64,000 nt of DNA from Selaginella moellendorffii (lineage: Eukaryota > Streptophyta > Lycopodiopsida > Selaginellales > Selaginellaceae). The position numbers and the translations under genes are program-made. Below are positions 43,438-53,589 of the stretch, piece by piece (position 1 is the stretch's first letter; the number at the start of each line of letters is the position of its first letter). The stretch lies in NCBI RefSeq assembly GCF_000143415.4, contig NW_003314297.1, forward strand, positions 581,612 through 645,611. The letters run 5' to 3'. The notes under the pieces are model-generated. The model made no database searches and had not been told where the DNA came from. It was given only the letters and a program-made list of their open reading frames with translations.

Positions 43438-44533
43438 TGTTACGAATGTGACCGGGTATCGAAAGTTACCTATCGGTTAGTCTTTACAGACACTCTTACC
43501 TTACTGCCACGATGGCAGGAGGTCGGTATTGCTGGACCCTTTATCAATCCCTCTTGTTCAAGTGTTAGTAAACTAAACTTTGCATCTGTACTTGGCCGGA
43601 TGAGCATAAGGAAGGAATTCCTAGTGTTTATTTAGCTGAGCATACTTGGCCCGGCTTGTTAGTTCTCTTTTGCTCTGTCTTGCACTGGCTTGACAAGAAC
43701 CCTCGCGTATTGAGATTGGTCCCTCAATATCGCTACATGATAGCTTACTGTATCTGCCAAACACTTTCATTATCATGCCCTTTGTGTTAGTCTCAATTTG
43801 GTCCCAAATACTATTTATGGAAAGTATCCAGATTTGCTTATTTGGCATATGTACGGAATGTAGAGATTGTCTTGAACACAACGGTGTTCGTTCCATATCC
43901 AAATTCGCAATCTAGGGACATTCCATATTTAGTAAGTTTCGAGCTTGTCCCAGAGACTAACTCCTGATACTAAAGGAGGCNNNNNNNNNNNNNNNNNNNN
44001 NNNNNNNNNNNNNNNNNNNNNNNNNNNNNNNNNNNNNNNNNNNNNNNNNNNNNNNNNNNNNNNNNNNNNNNNNNNNNNNNCAGCTAGCATGGTGTGGAAC
44101 TTGGGCTTAGACCCAGGCCGGACGCAGAACAAAGACAGGCATGCAAGTGGGAGCTAGACTATGCCTCAGGTTAGTCGGCTATGCCAGGGCTCCGTTCTGC
44201 GTGCTGGTCTTGGCATTGGGATACAGGTTACTCTAGGATTGTTCCAAGTTGCTCCAGGCTCTTGTCCCTTTGCTCCTTGGGCTTTATGCTCGGGAGTTGC
44301 TCTGTGGTTCGGTTCTATCACTCCTTGGCTACGTGTTTGGAAGTTTGGCACCGTTCCTTCATTCAGTGGCCCAAGGCCCTGAACCTTGGGTTCCTATGGA
44401 CACGTGGCATGGACACGTGGTATGTGACATGTGGCATCTGTCACGTGGCACAAAGAGGGTTTAGGTTCCGCTTTGTGGTGTTATCCTATGGTAAATCACC
44501 ATAGGATAAAAGGTCAAAACCACGTGCGCTACA
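43438..44533 (+). repeat. Solo LTR of the LARD-like family
   Basis: Matches the 1.13-kb LTRs at 6336-8130 and 13097-14230 from TGTTACGAATGTGAC to CGCTACA. No interior follows. The target duplication GCCGT is perfect (43433-43437 and 44534-44538), so the element was reduced to one LTR by recombination after inserting into Gypsy relic D. It contains the assembly gap 43981-44080. Confidence 0.88.
43981..44080. other. Assembly gap (100 N)
   Basis: Exactly 100 undetermined bases inside the solo LTR. The missing part corresponds to the G-rich, poorly conserved segment of the other LTR copies. Any ORF called through it is artificial. Confidence 0.98.
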
Positions 44534-45926
44534 GCCGTGGATTTGAAGGTTTTGTGATGGGTTTAAAAATTCTGCATTACTTGCTAATGGCTTACCATTT
44601 TGGCATTTATATTCTCAATATCACCTTAAAGACGACTTTTTTTATTTTATAAGGATGAATCTTAATGATCATTTATGGTTGGGTGGTGCTTTCAATCTTT
44701 ATTCCATGCTTTCTCCACGTCTACCATGATTCTCCTATTTTATATGGGTATATAAAACATCATCGTATGATTGAAAAGCTGCATAAGTCTTTTTATTAGC
44801 CAACGATGCAATATGATATTATTCAGTATATATGTAGTTGTATTTGGTGTAAAGTTTGTAATACTCTCCTTTGTGTTGTGGAAGGATAGTTCAAATCAAT
44901 TGCAATTTTTTGTTTGTTTTAGTTAGTGGTGTTTGATTTGATAAGTCGATTACTAACAATGAGTATATTATTATTATTTCTAACTATTTGACTCACTTGG
45001 TGGAAGCCAATGCTCTTACTAATGTGTTTGCAACTACTATTGGCTACTTTCTCCTAAATTGTGTGGTGTTCTAGCATTCTTTTCCGAAACAAATTCTCTT
45101 AGATAATGATTTTATATTTATAATTGAGGTATTTCACATTTTAACATCTTAGTAAGGGACTTTTGCAAGTGTTTATCAGTCTTAAATAAATTGTTTGGTG
45201 GAATGGCTCATTTGAACTTTCAAAGGATGATCATAAAATACATGAACTTTTAGCATTTGGATTGGGATGGTTATTTGCTATTTCTTTAGTATGTATATAT
45301 AATAGGGGTACAAAATTTTATTGGTACTTTACCATATAAACTCTTATATGGTTAAAATCTGATACTGCCAATAGAGTTGAGTTTACTTTCATAATTGTCG
45401 TAAGTTGCCAATACTAGATCTTGGGATCATTATTTGACAAGAATTCTTCCATTTATCTAAGTAAAGCTTCTTGAACACTTAGGCTACATACAAGTGGAAT
45501 AATAACAATGCTACAACTCCCATCATTGTCCATCCGCAAAATACAAATTGAATGATTTAATGCTAGTCTATTTTCCCAATCTTACAATATGTGGTTTATC
45601 TAAAGGGATCATTGTTTAGTAGAAAGGACCATATTGGATGTTACGGCAAGTTGGAGATGGTACATAATTTGTTTAAAGGGCTTTTTGTTCAATGTAAGAG
45701 ACCATATCATGTATTGCAACAAGTTGAATCACAAGCATGACATTCAATAAATTGATCCTCTAAAAATTATGCATATGTAGCAACTAAAACACTTAATACA
45801 AAGGGATTAAGAATAACTAGCACCATCTATAAATCCACCTGTGCCTCTTCTTGATATTCCTTTAGATCCCAACTTATCAACTAGAGAATTCTAACGGCCT
45901 TCCATCATTCCAAGAGCAGGGGATGA

Positions 45927-46100
45927 TATGAGCTCCAAGTGTATAGTTATGATGCCGTATACTAATATTAATATAATGAATTTTGATAGTCATTGGATTG
46001 GTTTCAATTTAGACGATTTACTCTTGTATATAAGCTAGGGATTTTAGGTTAATTAATATGAACATTTCAATATTCTATTTTCATCTTCCATGCACTCACA
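45927..46100 (+). repeat. 3' LTR of Gypsy relic D
   Basis: 174 bp, the same length as the 5' LTR of element E, diverged mostly by C-to-T and G-to-A type changes. Confidence 0.8.
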
Positions 46101-48005
46101 AATATATATTTTACTATGTATTGCCCAACATATGCTGCCCAGCTAGTAAAATATTGTTTTTAATTATTATAATTTTTTATATTAAAAACTAAATTGGAAT
46201 AATATCAAAAAAATAAATATTGTATTCCAATTTGAAAGATATGAAGGGAATTATACTCAGAAAATGCTAGATAAATATAAAAATCAATAATTTTATACAA
46301 ATATTTTACTCTTATAAACTTGATAATATCTAGGCATAAGTACGAATAAATATTCATTAATAAAAAATATTAGATACAATTTTTTTGGAAATATAAATAT
46401 TTAGAAAACTACCCAACTCAAAAAAATATAAAATTGGAATTTTTATTATTAATTATATGTTATATGGAAATTATATTTTTACTTAAGATAAAATTGTATT
46501 AACATTTTATTAAATAAGAGATTAATTACTAAGAATAATTATTACTAGTTTATTTATTAGCAAGACATTACTTAATTATACATTTTTCTTAGAATATAAA
46601 ACAATAAATGTGTAGGAACATTAATATATTACTACCCAGATCCATCTACAAAAACAATTATTAATAATATATTTTATATATATATATGTTATAGAAACTG
46701 TAAATTCAAATATTTTATTCCATAGTATTATGTTCAAATAAACTATGTTTGCAGTTAGGAAATATCTAAGTCTACATTTAAAAATATAATAAATACTTTT
46801 ATTATTAAAGTTGTTTATTTTGTTTGTATTAACAATTAGAGCTTTGATCGTCCTACACACTGATAAAAATAAACCAACCCACATTTTGTATATCAATCAC
46901 TTGGTGTTTGATTCCATATGTTTTAGTGATATCTAAACAGGCCATCTTATATAAAATATAATTTTCTTATTATATTTATAAATACTGTTATATTAAATTA
47001 TAAAAGTTAATTTTGACCTAAAATATTCAAATATTATAAGCTTAGGTGTATTTTATTCATAAAGCATTAAAAATAAATTTACTCTCTTGGGAAACAATTA
47101 AACAAAATGCGAATCTCTGCCAATTTTGGATTTTGATCTGGTGATGCCACCAAAGACATACATAATTTATCACCTCATAGTACAACTTGGATTAACAAGA
47201 GCACTGTGCATTGCCACAAGATCTTTTAATACCACACTTCCCATCACCATGGGCATCACAATTAACAAGAAATAGAACCTACTATCAAAGTCAAGCCAGC
47301 ACCCAACATGCAATGTCCTTATCTCTGCACCCATGAATTCACCTAATAAAGAAAGTAAAAACCTTACATCCTGATGACCATGTGGATTTGCCACAATGAG
47401 GAGCAGGTAAGCCATGAATGCCCCTCCTCTAGTGCCAGTGGCTGAAAAACTACATGCCAAGCAATTTTTCATTATGATGCCCAACATAAATCCTCTTGGC
47501 ATTGGGCACAACAATAGGAGTGCCAATCTTTGGGTTTCTGGAGCAATGCAAGCTTCTAGGCCTCAGCAATGCTAGTCAGTGGCCACCTCCTGTCCTGCTT
47601 CCCTTGGAAACTTCGTGGCTGAGGAATTGCAGTAAAAGGAGAGTTTTATCCCTCTTGCAGTGCACAAAGAAACAGGTGTAGCTCACACCTTTTCCCCCAG
47701 CCCAGCCATGCCATGTGCCCATTGGCCAGCCCAAACTTTGCAAAAATATTTCAGGACACATAGTTAAAAACTGATATTTACCAAATTACCCCCCATCAGA
47801 TGGCTTTGATTGGCTGGATTTGGCAGCCAACTCCTCTTTATTATTGTAGATTTTGTAATTATATTTAAAAATTATGTATATTAATATAAATATATGGTAT
47901 TTATCTTCTAGAAAATAATTAAATCTCATTGACATTAATTTTTAAAATCGGTAAAATATTTAATTATTTAGGTTTTACATGTAACCCTAAGCCTTAGGGT
48001 TCTTA
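46101..48005. other. AT-rich intergenic DNA with repeat remnants
   Basis: No gene recognised. 46100-47100 is extremely AT-rich. 47780-47855 resembles 24805-24881 and ends TTTATTATTGTAGATTT, a Helitron-like terminus when read on minus. The last bases before 48006 form the short leader of the next gene. Confidence 0.45.
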
Positions 48006-49280
48006 ATGGCGAGGAAGACGCTGGTGCTAGACGTGTGCGGCACGCTCATGTGTGAGATCAATGCCCGTGTAAGTCCCGAGCTGGTGGGATCCGCGATCCG
48101 TCTCCAAGGCGACGAGCTCGGGCGATCGATGATCCTCAAGCGACCGCATCTTGGCAAGTTTCTCGAGAGAATGGCAAAGCTTTTTGATGTGGTGGCCTTC
48201 ACGTCGCGCGCGCAGCGCCGCGCAGAGACGATTCTGGACGTGCTAGATCCCGCGAAGGAGTTCTTCAGCCGCAGGCTCTACCTGGATTCGTGCAAGAAGG
48301 GGGGCAAAGTGAAAGACTTGGCGGTGCTGGAGCGGCCCCTAAATCGAGTGATCATCGTCGACGACACGAGCTCCAAGTGCGTGCTGAATCCGGACAACTT
48401 GGTCCTCGTCTCGCGATTCAAGAGGCACAATCTCAGTACTGATCGCGGGCTTTTGGATCTAATTCCATTCCTCGAGGAGCTCTCCAAGGAAGAAGTAGAG
48501 GACGTGCGACCGGTGATCCATGCAAGGTTTGGGAAGAAGGTGATGAATGTGCTCAAGCAGCAAGAGCGAGATAGCGATCATCAGACCGGCGAAACCAAGA
48601 TGAAAGGCCACCAGGTGGAGGGAAGTGGCCGGATCAACGCTCTGGGTCGGGCACTGACCAAGATCTTGAGGCACCGAGCTGCGGAGCTCAACCTGGAGAT
48701 GCGCAGCGATGGCTTTTGCAAGGTGGCGGACCTCCTCCGGCTGGATTTCACAACGCGGTCCAAGGTTCCACTGAGCGCGCACACTGTGGAGGAGGTGCTC
48801 CAGGCCGTGGAGCAAGACTCCAAGGAGAGGCTCGCGACGATGGTGGACGAGAGTGGCGAGCTTCTGATTCGAGCAAACCAGGGGCACACGCTGCTCGATG
48901 CCGTTTGTAGCGACGATCTGCTGGAAGAGATCTCCATAGACGATAACTTGCTGGCGGTGTGTGTCCATGGAACTTTCAAGCACGCGTTGCCGGGCATCTT
49001 GCGGGATGGCCTCAAGACGATGGGAAGGAAGCACGTCCACTTTGCGGCTGGCCTGCCCGGAGCCGGAGAAGTCGTGAGCGGAATGCGAGGCAACTGCGAT
49101 GCTCTCGTCTTTGTAAACGCTGCTCGAGCTATGGCGGACGGGATGAAGTTCTACGTCTCGAAAAACGGGGTGGTGCTCACGGAAGGCTTTGAGCAGTGTG
49201 TCCCTGCCAAGTACTTCGACAAGATTGTGGAGTGGCCGAGCAATGTCCTCCTCCACGATCGCGAAGAGATCACCGAGTAG
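48006..49280 (+). CDS. FCP1-like HAD domain fused to tRNA 2'-phosphotransferase (KptA/Tpt1)
   Basis: A single exon of 424 residues. Residues 1-160 resemble FCP1/SCP-like HAD phosphatases: LVLDVCGTL (motif I), FLERMAKLFDVVAFTSRA (motif II Thr66/Ser67), KVKDLAVL (motif III Lys) and VIIVDDTSSK (motif IV). The nucleophile Asp9 is present, but the usual acid/base Asp two residues on is Cys11. Residues about 208-412 are KptA/Tpt1: ALTKILRHRA, DGFCKVADLL, RANQGHTL, VHGTFKHALPGILRDGL, GRKHVHFA and RGNCDALVFVN. Tpt1 moves the splice-junction 2'-phosphate of ligated tRNA to NAD+. All conserved KptA Arg/His positions I know are present. The fused phosphatase might act on the transferase product; that is inference. 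Confidence 0.9.
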   Translation: MARKTLVLDVCGTLMCEINARVSPELVGSAIRLQGDELGRSMILKRPHLGKFLERMAKLFDVVAFTSRAQRRAETILDVLDPAKEFFSRRLYLDSCKKGGKVKDLAVLERPLNRVIIVDDTSSKCVLNPDNLVLVSRFKRHNLSTDRGLLDLIPFLEELSKEEVEDVRPVIHARFGKKVMNVLKQQERDSDHQTGETKMKGHQVEGSGRINALGRALTKILRHRAAELNLEMRSDGFCKVADLLRLDFTTRSKVPLSAHTVEEVLQAVEQDSKERLATMVDESGELLIRANQGHTLLDAVCSDDLLEEISIDDNLLAVCVHGTFKHALPGILRDGLKTMGRKHVHFAAGLPGAGEVVSGMRGNCDALVFVNAARAMADGMKFYVSKNGVVLTEGFEQCVPAKYFDKIVEWPSNVLLHDREEITE

Positions 49281-49306
49281 AGCAAGTTCTCGGTTGCTAA
49301 AGAAAA

Positions 49307-51469
49307 CTAAACGATTTCTTGACTACAAAGGTTGGAAGCCATAACATAAGTTTGCGGCTTGTGCAGGTCGAGCTTTCTCGTAGCACCGCTCCCTCGATGC
49401 TTTTGGGTCTTGCAAGCTCCCAGAAAGCACGTCCACTCCACGAGATCTGGAACAAACGGCATCGTCTCGACGAGCTCCTCAGCGTCTCTCAAGTATCCGG
49501 CCCGACCCACGAGATCCACCATGCAGCAGTAGTGCTGCTTGGTGGCTGGCACTTCAAAGTCGAAGCCCATGGACACGAAGCACTGGCGCGCGTCGTAGAG
49601 GCGGCCTCCATGGCTGGAGCCGAGAAGAACACAGATGAAAGTGGCGTCGTCGGCTGGGACGGCATCCACGGACATGCTGCAAAACAGCTCCATCGTTTGC
49701 TCGAAGCTACCTTCGCCAACCTTGTGAGAATTCGCCGCAAGGATGGAGTTCCAGGAGATGGTGTCGCGGTCTGGCATTGCGAGCAGGAAGGCCTTTGCTC
49801 TGGAGAGGCTTTGGCTGTGGCTGTAGGCAACGAGCATCGAGTTCCAGGAGACGATGTCCTTCTCGGGCATGGCGGCGAAGAATTCCTCGGCCTGCTGGAG
49901 ATACCCGTTCCGGGCATACGCGAAGAGCATCGCCGTCGAGGCGACCGTGTCTTGCTCGGGCATTCCATTGAACGCGCTCTTTACCTCGTCAATATGCCCG
50001 CTCCGGGCATATGCCACCAGCATGGAGGTCCATGCGATGGCATCTTTCTCTGGCATCTCATCGAATATTTTCTTGGCCTCTTCCAGGTTGCCTCGCTCGG
50101 AATAGGCGTCGATCATAAAGGTGGCGCTCCCGGCGCTCCTCTCGGGAATATTCTCAAACAAATGTTTTGCCTTGTCAAGATGCCCGGATCCGGCATTTGC
50201 AGCCAGCATGGCAGTCCACGTCGCTAAGTTAGTCTCCGGCATGGACGAAAAGAGACGCGTGGCATCATCCTGGCGCTTGGTTTGCAAGCACGCTGCTTGC
50301 ATGGAGTTCCACGACAGCACATCTCTCTCGGGCATTTTGTCAAAAAGGCTCTTTGCCAAGGCAAACTCCTTGTGCTCGGCATATGCCATGAGCAGGGAGT
50401 TCCACGAGATTAGATTCTTTTCGGACATACCGTCAAACACCCCCTTGGCCTGGTCTAGCTGAGACCTGCCGGCATATGCCGCCAACATGGCGTTCTTGGC
50501 GATCATGTCCTGCTCCGGCATGGAATCAAACATACGGCGCGCTGCCAGAATATCCCCGAAATGGGCATATGCCGTCAGCATGCACGTCCAGCACACAAGA
50601 TCCCTCTCGGGGATGCTGTCGAATATCTCTTTTGCCTGGTCGGTTCTGCCCGCCTCCGCAAGCGCGCCCAGCATCACCGTCCACGACACGATGCTTCGGG
50701 CGGGCATTTGCCGGAAGACGGTGCTACCTTCCTCAAAACGCCCTCCCTCGAGTAGAGCCGTCAGGCAAGTATCCCAGGTGATCTGGTTTCGATTCCTGGC
50801 CGGCATGGATTTGAAGAGGTTCCACGCGGCATCCAGTTGGCCGTTTTGGGAATATCCTGCCAGCAGCGCGTTCCACGAGAACACATCCCTCTCGAGCATC
50901 TCGTCAAAGATTCGTTTTGCCTGTGCGATCTTTCCCCGCTTGGACAGCGCGGAGAGCATCATTGTGGAAGATACCGTGTCAAGCTCAGGCATCCTGGGGA
51001 AGAGATTCATAGATTCTTTCAGATGCCCTCTTTGGGCATATGCCGAAAGCATGGCTGTCCACGAGATAAGCGTCCTCTCCGGCATCGCGTCAAAGATATT
51101 CCTGGCATCTTCCAGATGCCCTCGCTGGGCATACGCGCTGAGCATGACATTGAAGGTGACCACATCCCTCTCGGGCATCCGGTCGAAGAGATTTCTGGCA
51201 TCGTGGAGATTCCCGTTCTGGGCATAACCCGTGAGCATCAGCGCCCAGCTGTAATCATTCCTGGACGGAATGGAATCGAAGACTCGCCTCGCGAGGTCGA
51301 CGCTCCCGCATCGCGAGTACATTTGGAGCAGAAGATTCGAGAGGAAAGTGTTTGTGATCCCGGGTGATGATTTAAGCAGCTCGGCGTGCAGATCTTTGGC
51401 CTGTGACAGCGTCCGGCACGATCGAATTCGCGAAACCGCGCTCGAATCTCCGCTGTGCTGCCCATTCAT
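49307..51469 (-). CDS. PLS-type pentatricopeptide repeat protein
   Basis: An intronless gene of 720 residues. PPR proteins bind organellar RNA and guide processing or editing. About 20 tandem repeats can be laid out, nearly all 31 residues long, of S/SS type (for example DVVTFNVMLSAYAQRGHLED), with few L or P motifs until the last three. The protein ends with a short E1-like segment (LVEWTCFLGACKTQKHRG); no E+ or DYW domain follows. The N-terminus lacks an obvious transit peptide by eye. The gene converges with the HAD-Tpt1 gene, with only 26 bases between the two stop codons. Confidence 0.92.
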   Translation of the reverse strand: MNGQHSGDSSAVSRIRSCRTLSQAKDLHAELLKSSPGITNTFLSNLLLQMYSRCGSVDLARRVFDSIPSRNDYSWALMLTGYAQNGNLHDARNLFDRMPERDVVTFNVMLSAYAQRGHLEDARNIFDAMPERTLISWTAMLSAYAQRGHLKESMNLFPRMPELDTVSSTMMLSALSKRGKIAQAKRIFDEMLERDVFSWNALLAGYSQNGQLDAAWNLFKSMPARNRNQITWDTCLTALLEGGRFEEGSTVFRQMPARSIVSWTVMLGALAEAGRTDQAKEIFDSIPERDLVCWTCMLTAYAHFGDILAARRMFDSMPEQDMIAKNAMLAAYAGRSQLDQAKGVFDGMSEKNLISWNSLLMAYAEHKEFALAKSLFDKMPERDVLSWNSMQAACLQTKRQDDATRLFSSMPETNLATWTAMLAANAGSGHLDKAKHLFENIPERSAGSATFMIDAYSERGNLEEAKKIFDEMPEKDAIAWTSMLVAYARSGHIDEVKSAFNGMPEQDTVASTAMLFAYARNGYLQQAEEFFAAMPEKDIVSWNSMLVAYSHSQSLSRAKAFLLAMPDRDTISWNSILAANSHKVGEGSFEQTMELFCSMSVDAVPADDATFICVLLGSSHGGRLYDARQCFVSMGFDFEVPATKQHYCCMVDLVGRAGYLRDAEELVETMPFVPDLVEWTCFLGACKTQKHRGSGATRKLDLHKPQTYVMASNLCSQEIV

Positions 51470-51549
51470 GAATCACACTCGCTACTAGCAAATCTGGACC
51501 GTATAATTCGAAAGCTTAACGGATCGAAGCCGTCCATTTATATGAAAGT

Positions 51550-51816
51550 TCAAGACCCACAAGCACACTTGGTCGTGGCGCATCGAGTCGTGATCTCTCT
51601 CACCGCTTTCTTGTCGCAGTAGAGCGAATTTCCACCTGGAAGCCCACCATTGCAGCACGCGCACTCGCAAATCCCATTGTAATTCCCTGTCGCGTCCTTT
51701 CGGCACGCGAATGGAAGATCCTTGCAGCGAGGGGGGCGAGTGTAAGCGCAATGGGCGATCTCACTCGCGAGCAAAGCAAACAACAAAACAAGCGCTACCC
51801 TCCCAAAACTTGCCAT
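51550..51816 (-). CDS. Small secreted cysteine-rich peptide
   Basis: I choose ATG 51816 (MASFGRVALVLLFALLASEI), which starts a clear signal peptide, over an in-frame upstream ATG at 51861. The product is 88 residues. After the signal peptide there are ten cysteines with spacing C-x6-C-x11-C-x-C-x-CC-x11-C-x11-C-x4-C-x-C. Such peptides are usually defensive or signalling, but I do not recognise the family. Single exon. It is on the same strand as the PPR gene downstream. Confidence 0.72.
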   Translation of the reverse strand: MASFGRVALVLLFALLASEIAHCAYTRPPRCKDLPFACRKDATGNYNGICECACCNGGLPGGNSLYCDKKAVREITTRCATTKCACGS

Positions 51817-52007
51817 GGATCGCGATCGATCCTTTCCTGTAGTGCGTCGAGATAAGATCAAACGAGCCCAGTTCTTATAAGAACTCCCAGAAACATGAAT
51901 CGTGGCACTAACGTGGCACCCTCTTTGACTATGGCGCTCTTTCTTTCTATCTCGAGATATATTCTAGTGTTTCTCGCAATGATAGTTTTTAGCTCTAGCA
52001 ATGGATG

Positions 52008-53410
52008 TTACAGCGCTTCTAGCGTGTAGCTCTCGAGATTATCGTACACCTTGCTCAAGCTCTCGTCCGAAAGTTCCATCTCCTTTTGCGTCTCTGGGAT
52101 CACTGGCGCTTGCTGCTTTTGCTTCATGAGAATGGTGACCAATCTTCGCACTGGCGGAATCTTCGCGCTCTTCTCCTCCATGGCACCGCTCGCAGCGGGA
52201 TTTACTTGCTCGCCTTTGCTCGCTTCTCTCGTCGAGAACTGCTCCAGGTAGTTCCTCATCTCTCCGGAGCTGGAGAACGACCCGATTCCCTGGAAGAGAT
52301 CCTCCCACGCGTTGATCCGACGCAAGCACTCCTTTCCATCCGGAGTCTGGACCTTCATTCGTTTCGTGTCCCTGCGGCCGATCCCTGCCTGCTGGTTGAA
52401 CTCGCGAATCTCTAGCATGCTCTCCGACTCCGACTCCTTCTTCCGGAGCTTTGAGAAGCTCTTGGCGATGGCCTTTTGGAGCTTTTGTCTCTGGAGTTCG
52501 CTGTTCCTCGAGTCATGCCTGGCCAAGACTGCGGCCTGTAGCGAATCTTCCTGTCTTGTATCCGCTATGCCCTCCGTTACTGTGTCGTTCCTCTCGTCGA
52601 GTCCTACCACGCCTTCCAACAACGTAGAAGCTCGCATGTAACGATCGAAGGCCTCGTCTTCAAAGGAAAGATCTGCGTCTGCGTACGCTCTCATCTTGAT
52701 CATTCTCCACGAGTTTATCATGAGCGCTTCCTAGAAGAAAACAACGTAAAAACTCGGTGGTCAAAGTGATACAAGCTTACCTTCTGTGCGTAGATGAAAT
52801 TCTTTCGAGCTTTCTCCAGCCGCGCCTCTTTCTGATCTTCGGTTTCCACTGGAGGAGGCGCCGGCATCCGGACGATCGGAGACGTGTAAGGGACACGGTA
52901 TCGCATCATCTGGTTCATGTAAGGAGATGAAACTTGTCCATTTGGAGGCCTCATGTATGGTGACATTCCCCTGAGCAAACCACCTTGAGTCCTTCTAGTT
53001 CTTTGGTTTCAGCAGACAAGAAATGAAACTTACATTCCAGGAGCCCACTGAAACTGCGCTGGACGAGGCTGTGGAACCTCCGGCGTAGGAGTCATTGGCC
53101 CTGTAGCTTGCTTAAATCCTGAGAGGAAGAGAAGAAGAAAAGATTTTTAAAAACATACTTCCCAAGTTCCCACCAAGAGAATTTTCAACTTACCGTGAGC
53201 TTGGCAGGGGTTCTTAGCCCTCACACAGCACGTCCCGCAAGCTCGGAAATCACATCTAGAAGAGAGAATCCCTGAGAAATCACCACACTGAGCTAGAGAA
53301 ATTTTCGCATACTTGCCCATTGCCGTGTTGCCGCAGGTCACACACTTGGTCAGCTTCCTCTCCTGCTTGAAATTTTGGATCTGTGCAACGGCCGGCCGCG
53401 GCGTCGCCAT
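52008..53410 (-). CDS. Cys-motif protein with SHI/LRP1-like N-terminal pattern
   Basis: Five exons, about 53410-53313, 53255-53194, 53118-53035, a fourth ending at 52781, and 52730-52008. The spliced N-terminus gives KCVTCGNTAMGKCDF then RACGTCCVRAKNPC with a final His, a C-x2-C...C-x4-C-x2-CC pattern like the RING-like motif of SHI/LRP1 proteins, though the flanks do not match that family. Further on come a Pro-rich linker, then ARLEKARKNFIYAQKEALMINSWRM and a charged C-terminus. An in-frame ATG at 53440 would add ten residues. The exon 3/4 junction is ambiguous. Function unknown; zinc binding is likely. Confidence 0.68.
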
Positions 53411-53589
53411 CGCTGCTCCTCGGGCTCCCGGACTCGCCACGAAGACGAAAGAAGAATCGATTAGGGCAAAGAGCGCCCAAAGCGATCCTAGCCGTTAGGA
53501 CCGAATTAAATCCTGGCCGTCCGTTTAAAAGCGCTCTGTCTCTTGGAGCCCTAGAATTTGATCGATTCGCGCGAGAAGAAGAAGAAGCA

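Larger units (their letters stand above)
43190..46100 (+). mobile_element. Gypsy relic D, 3' half, with inserted solo LTR
   Basis: Plus-strand counterpart of the pol 3' half of element E. Linker text is at 43200-43437, resuming at 44534 after a solo LTR, followed by a very decayed integrase region (44570-45580) and the 3' LTR 45927-46100 (174 bp, ending CACTCACA). Stops occur every few dozen codons. Confidence 0.8.

Noticed and set aside
43929-44157. ORFs on both strands running through the N gap
   Set aside because: They contain about 33 undetermined residues and exist only because the gap has no stops.
48459-49256. Minus-strand ORF of 265 codons
   Set aside because: Shadow frame of the GC-rich HAD-Tpt1 gene; no domain text.
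49319-50227. Plus-strand ORF of 302 codons
   Set aside because: Antisense to the PPR repeats. Its own repetitiveness comes from the PPR array.
52008-53410. Calling this gene a true SHI/STY transcription factor
   Set aside because: Only the Cys pattern is similar. The IGGH domain and the usual flanks of that family are not seen.
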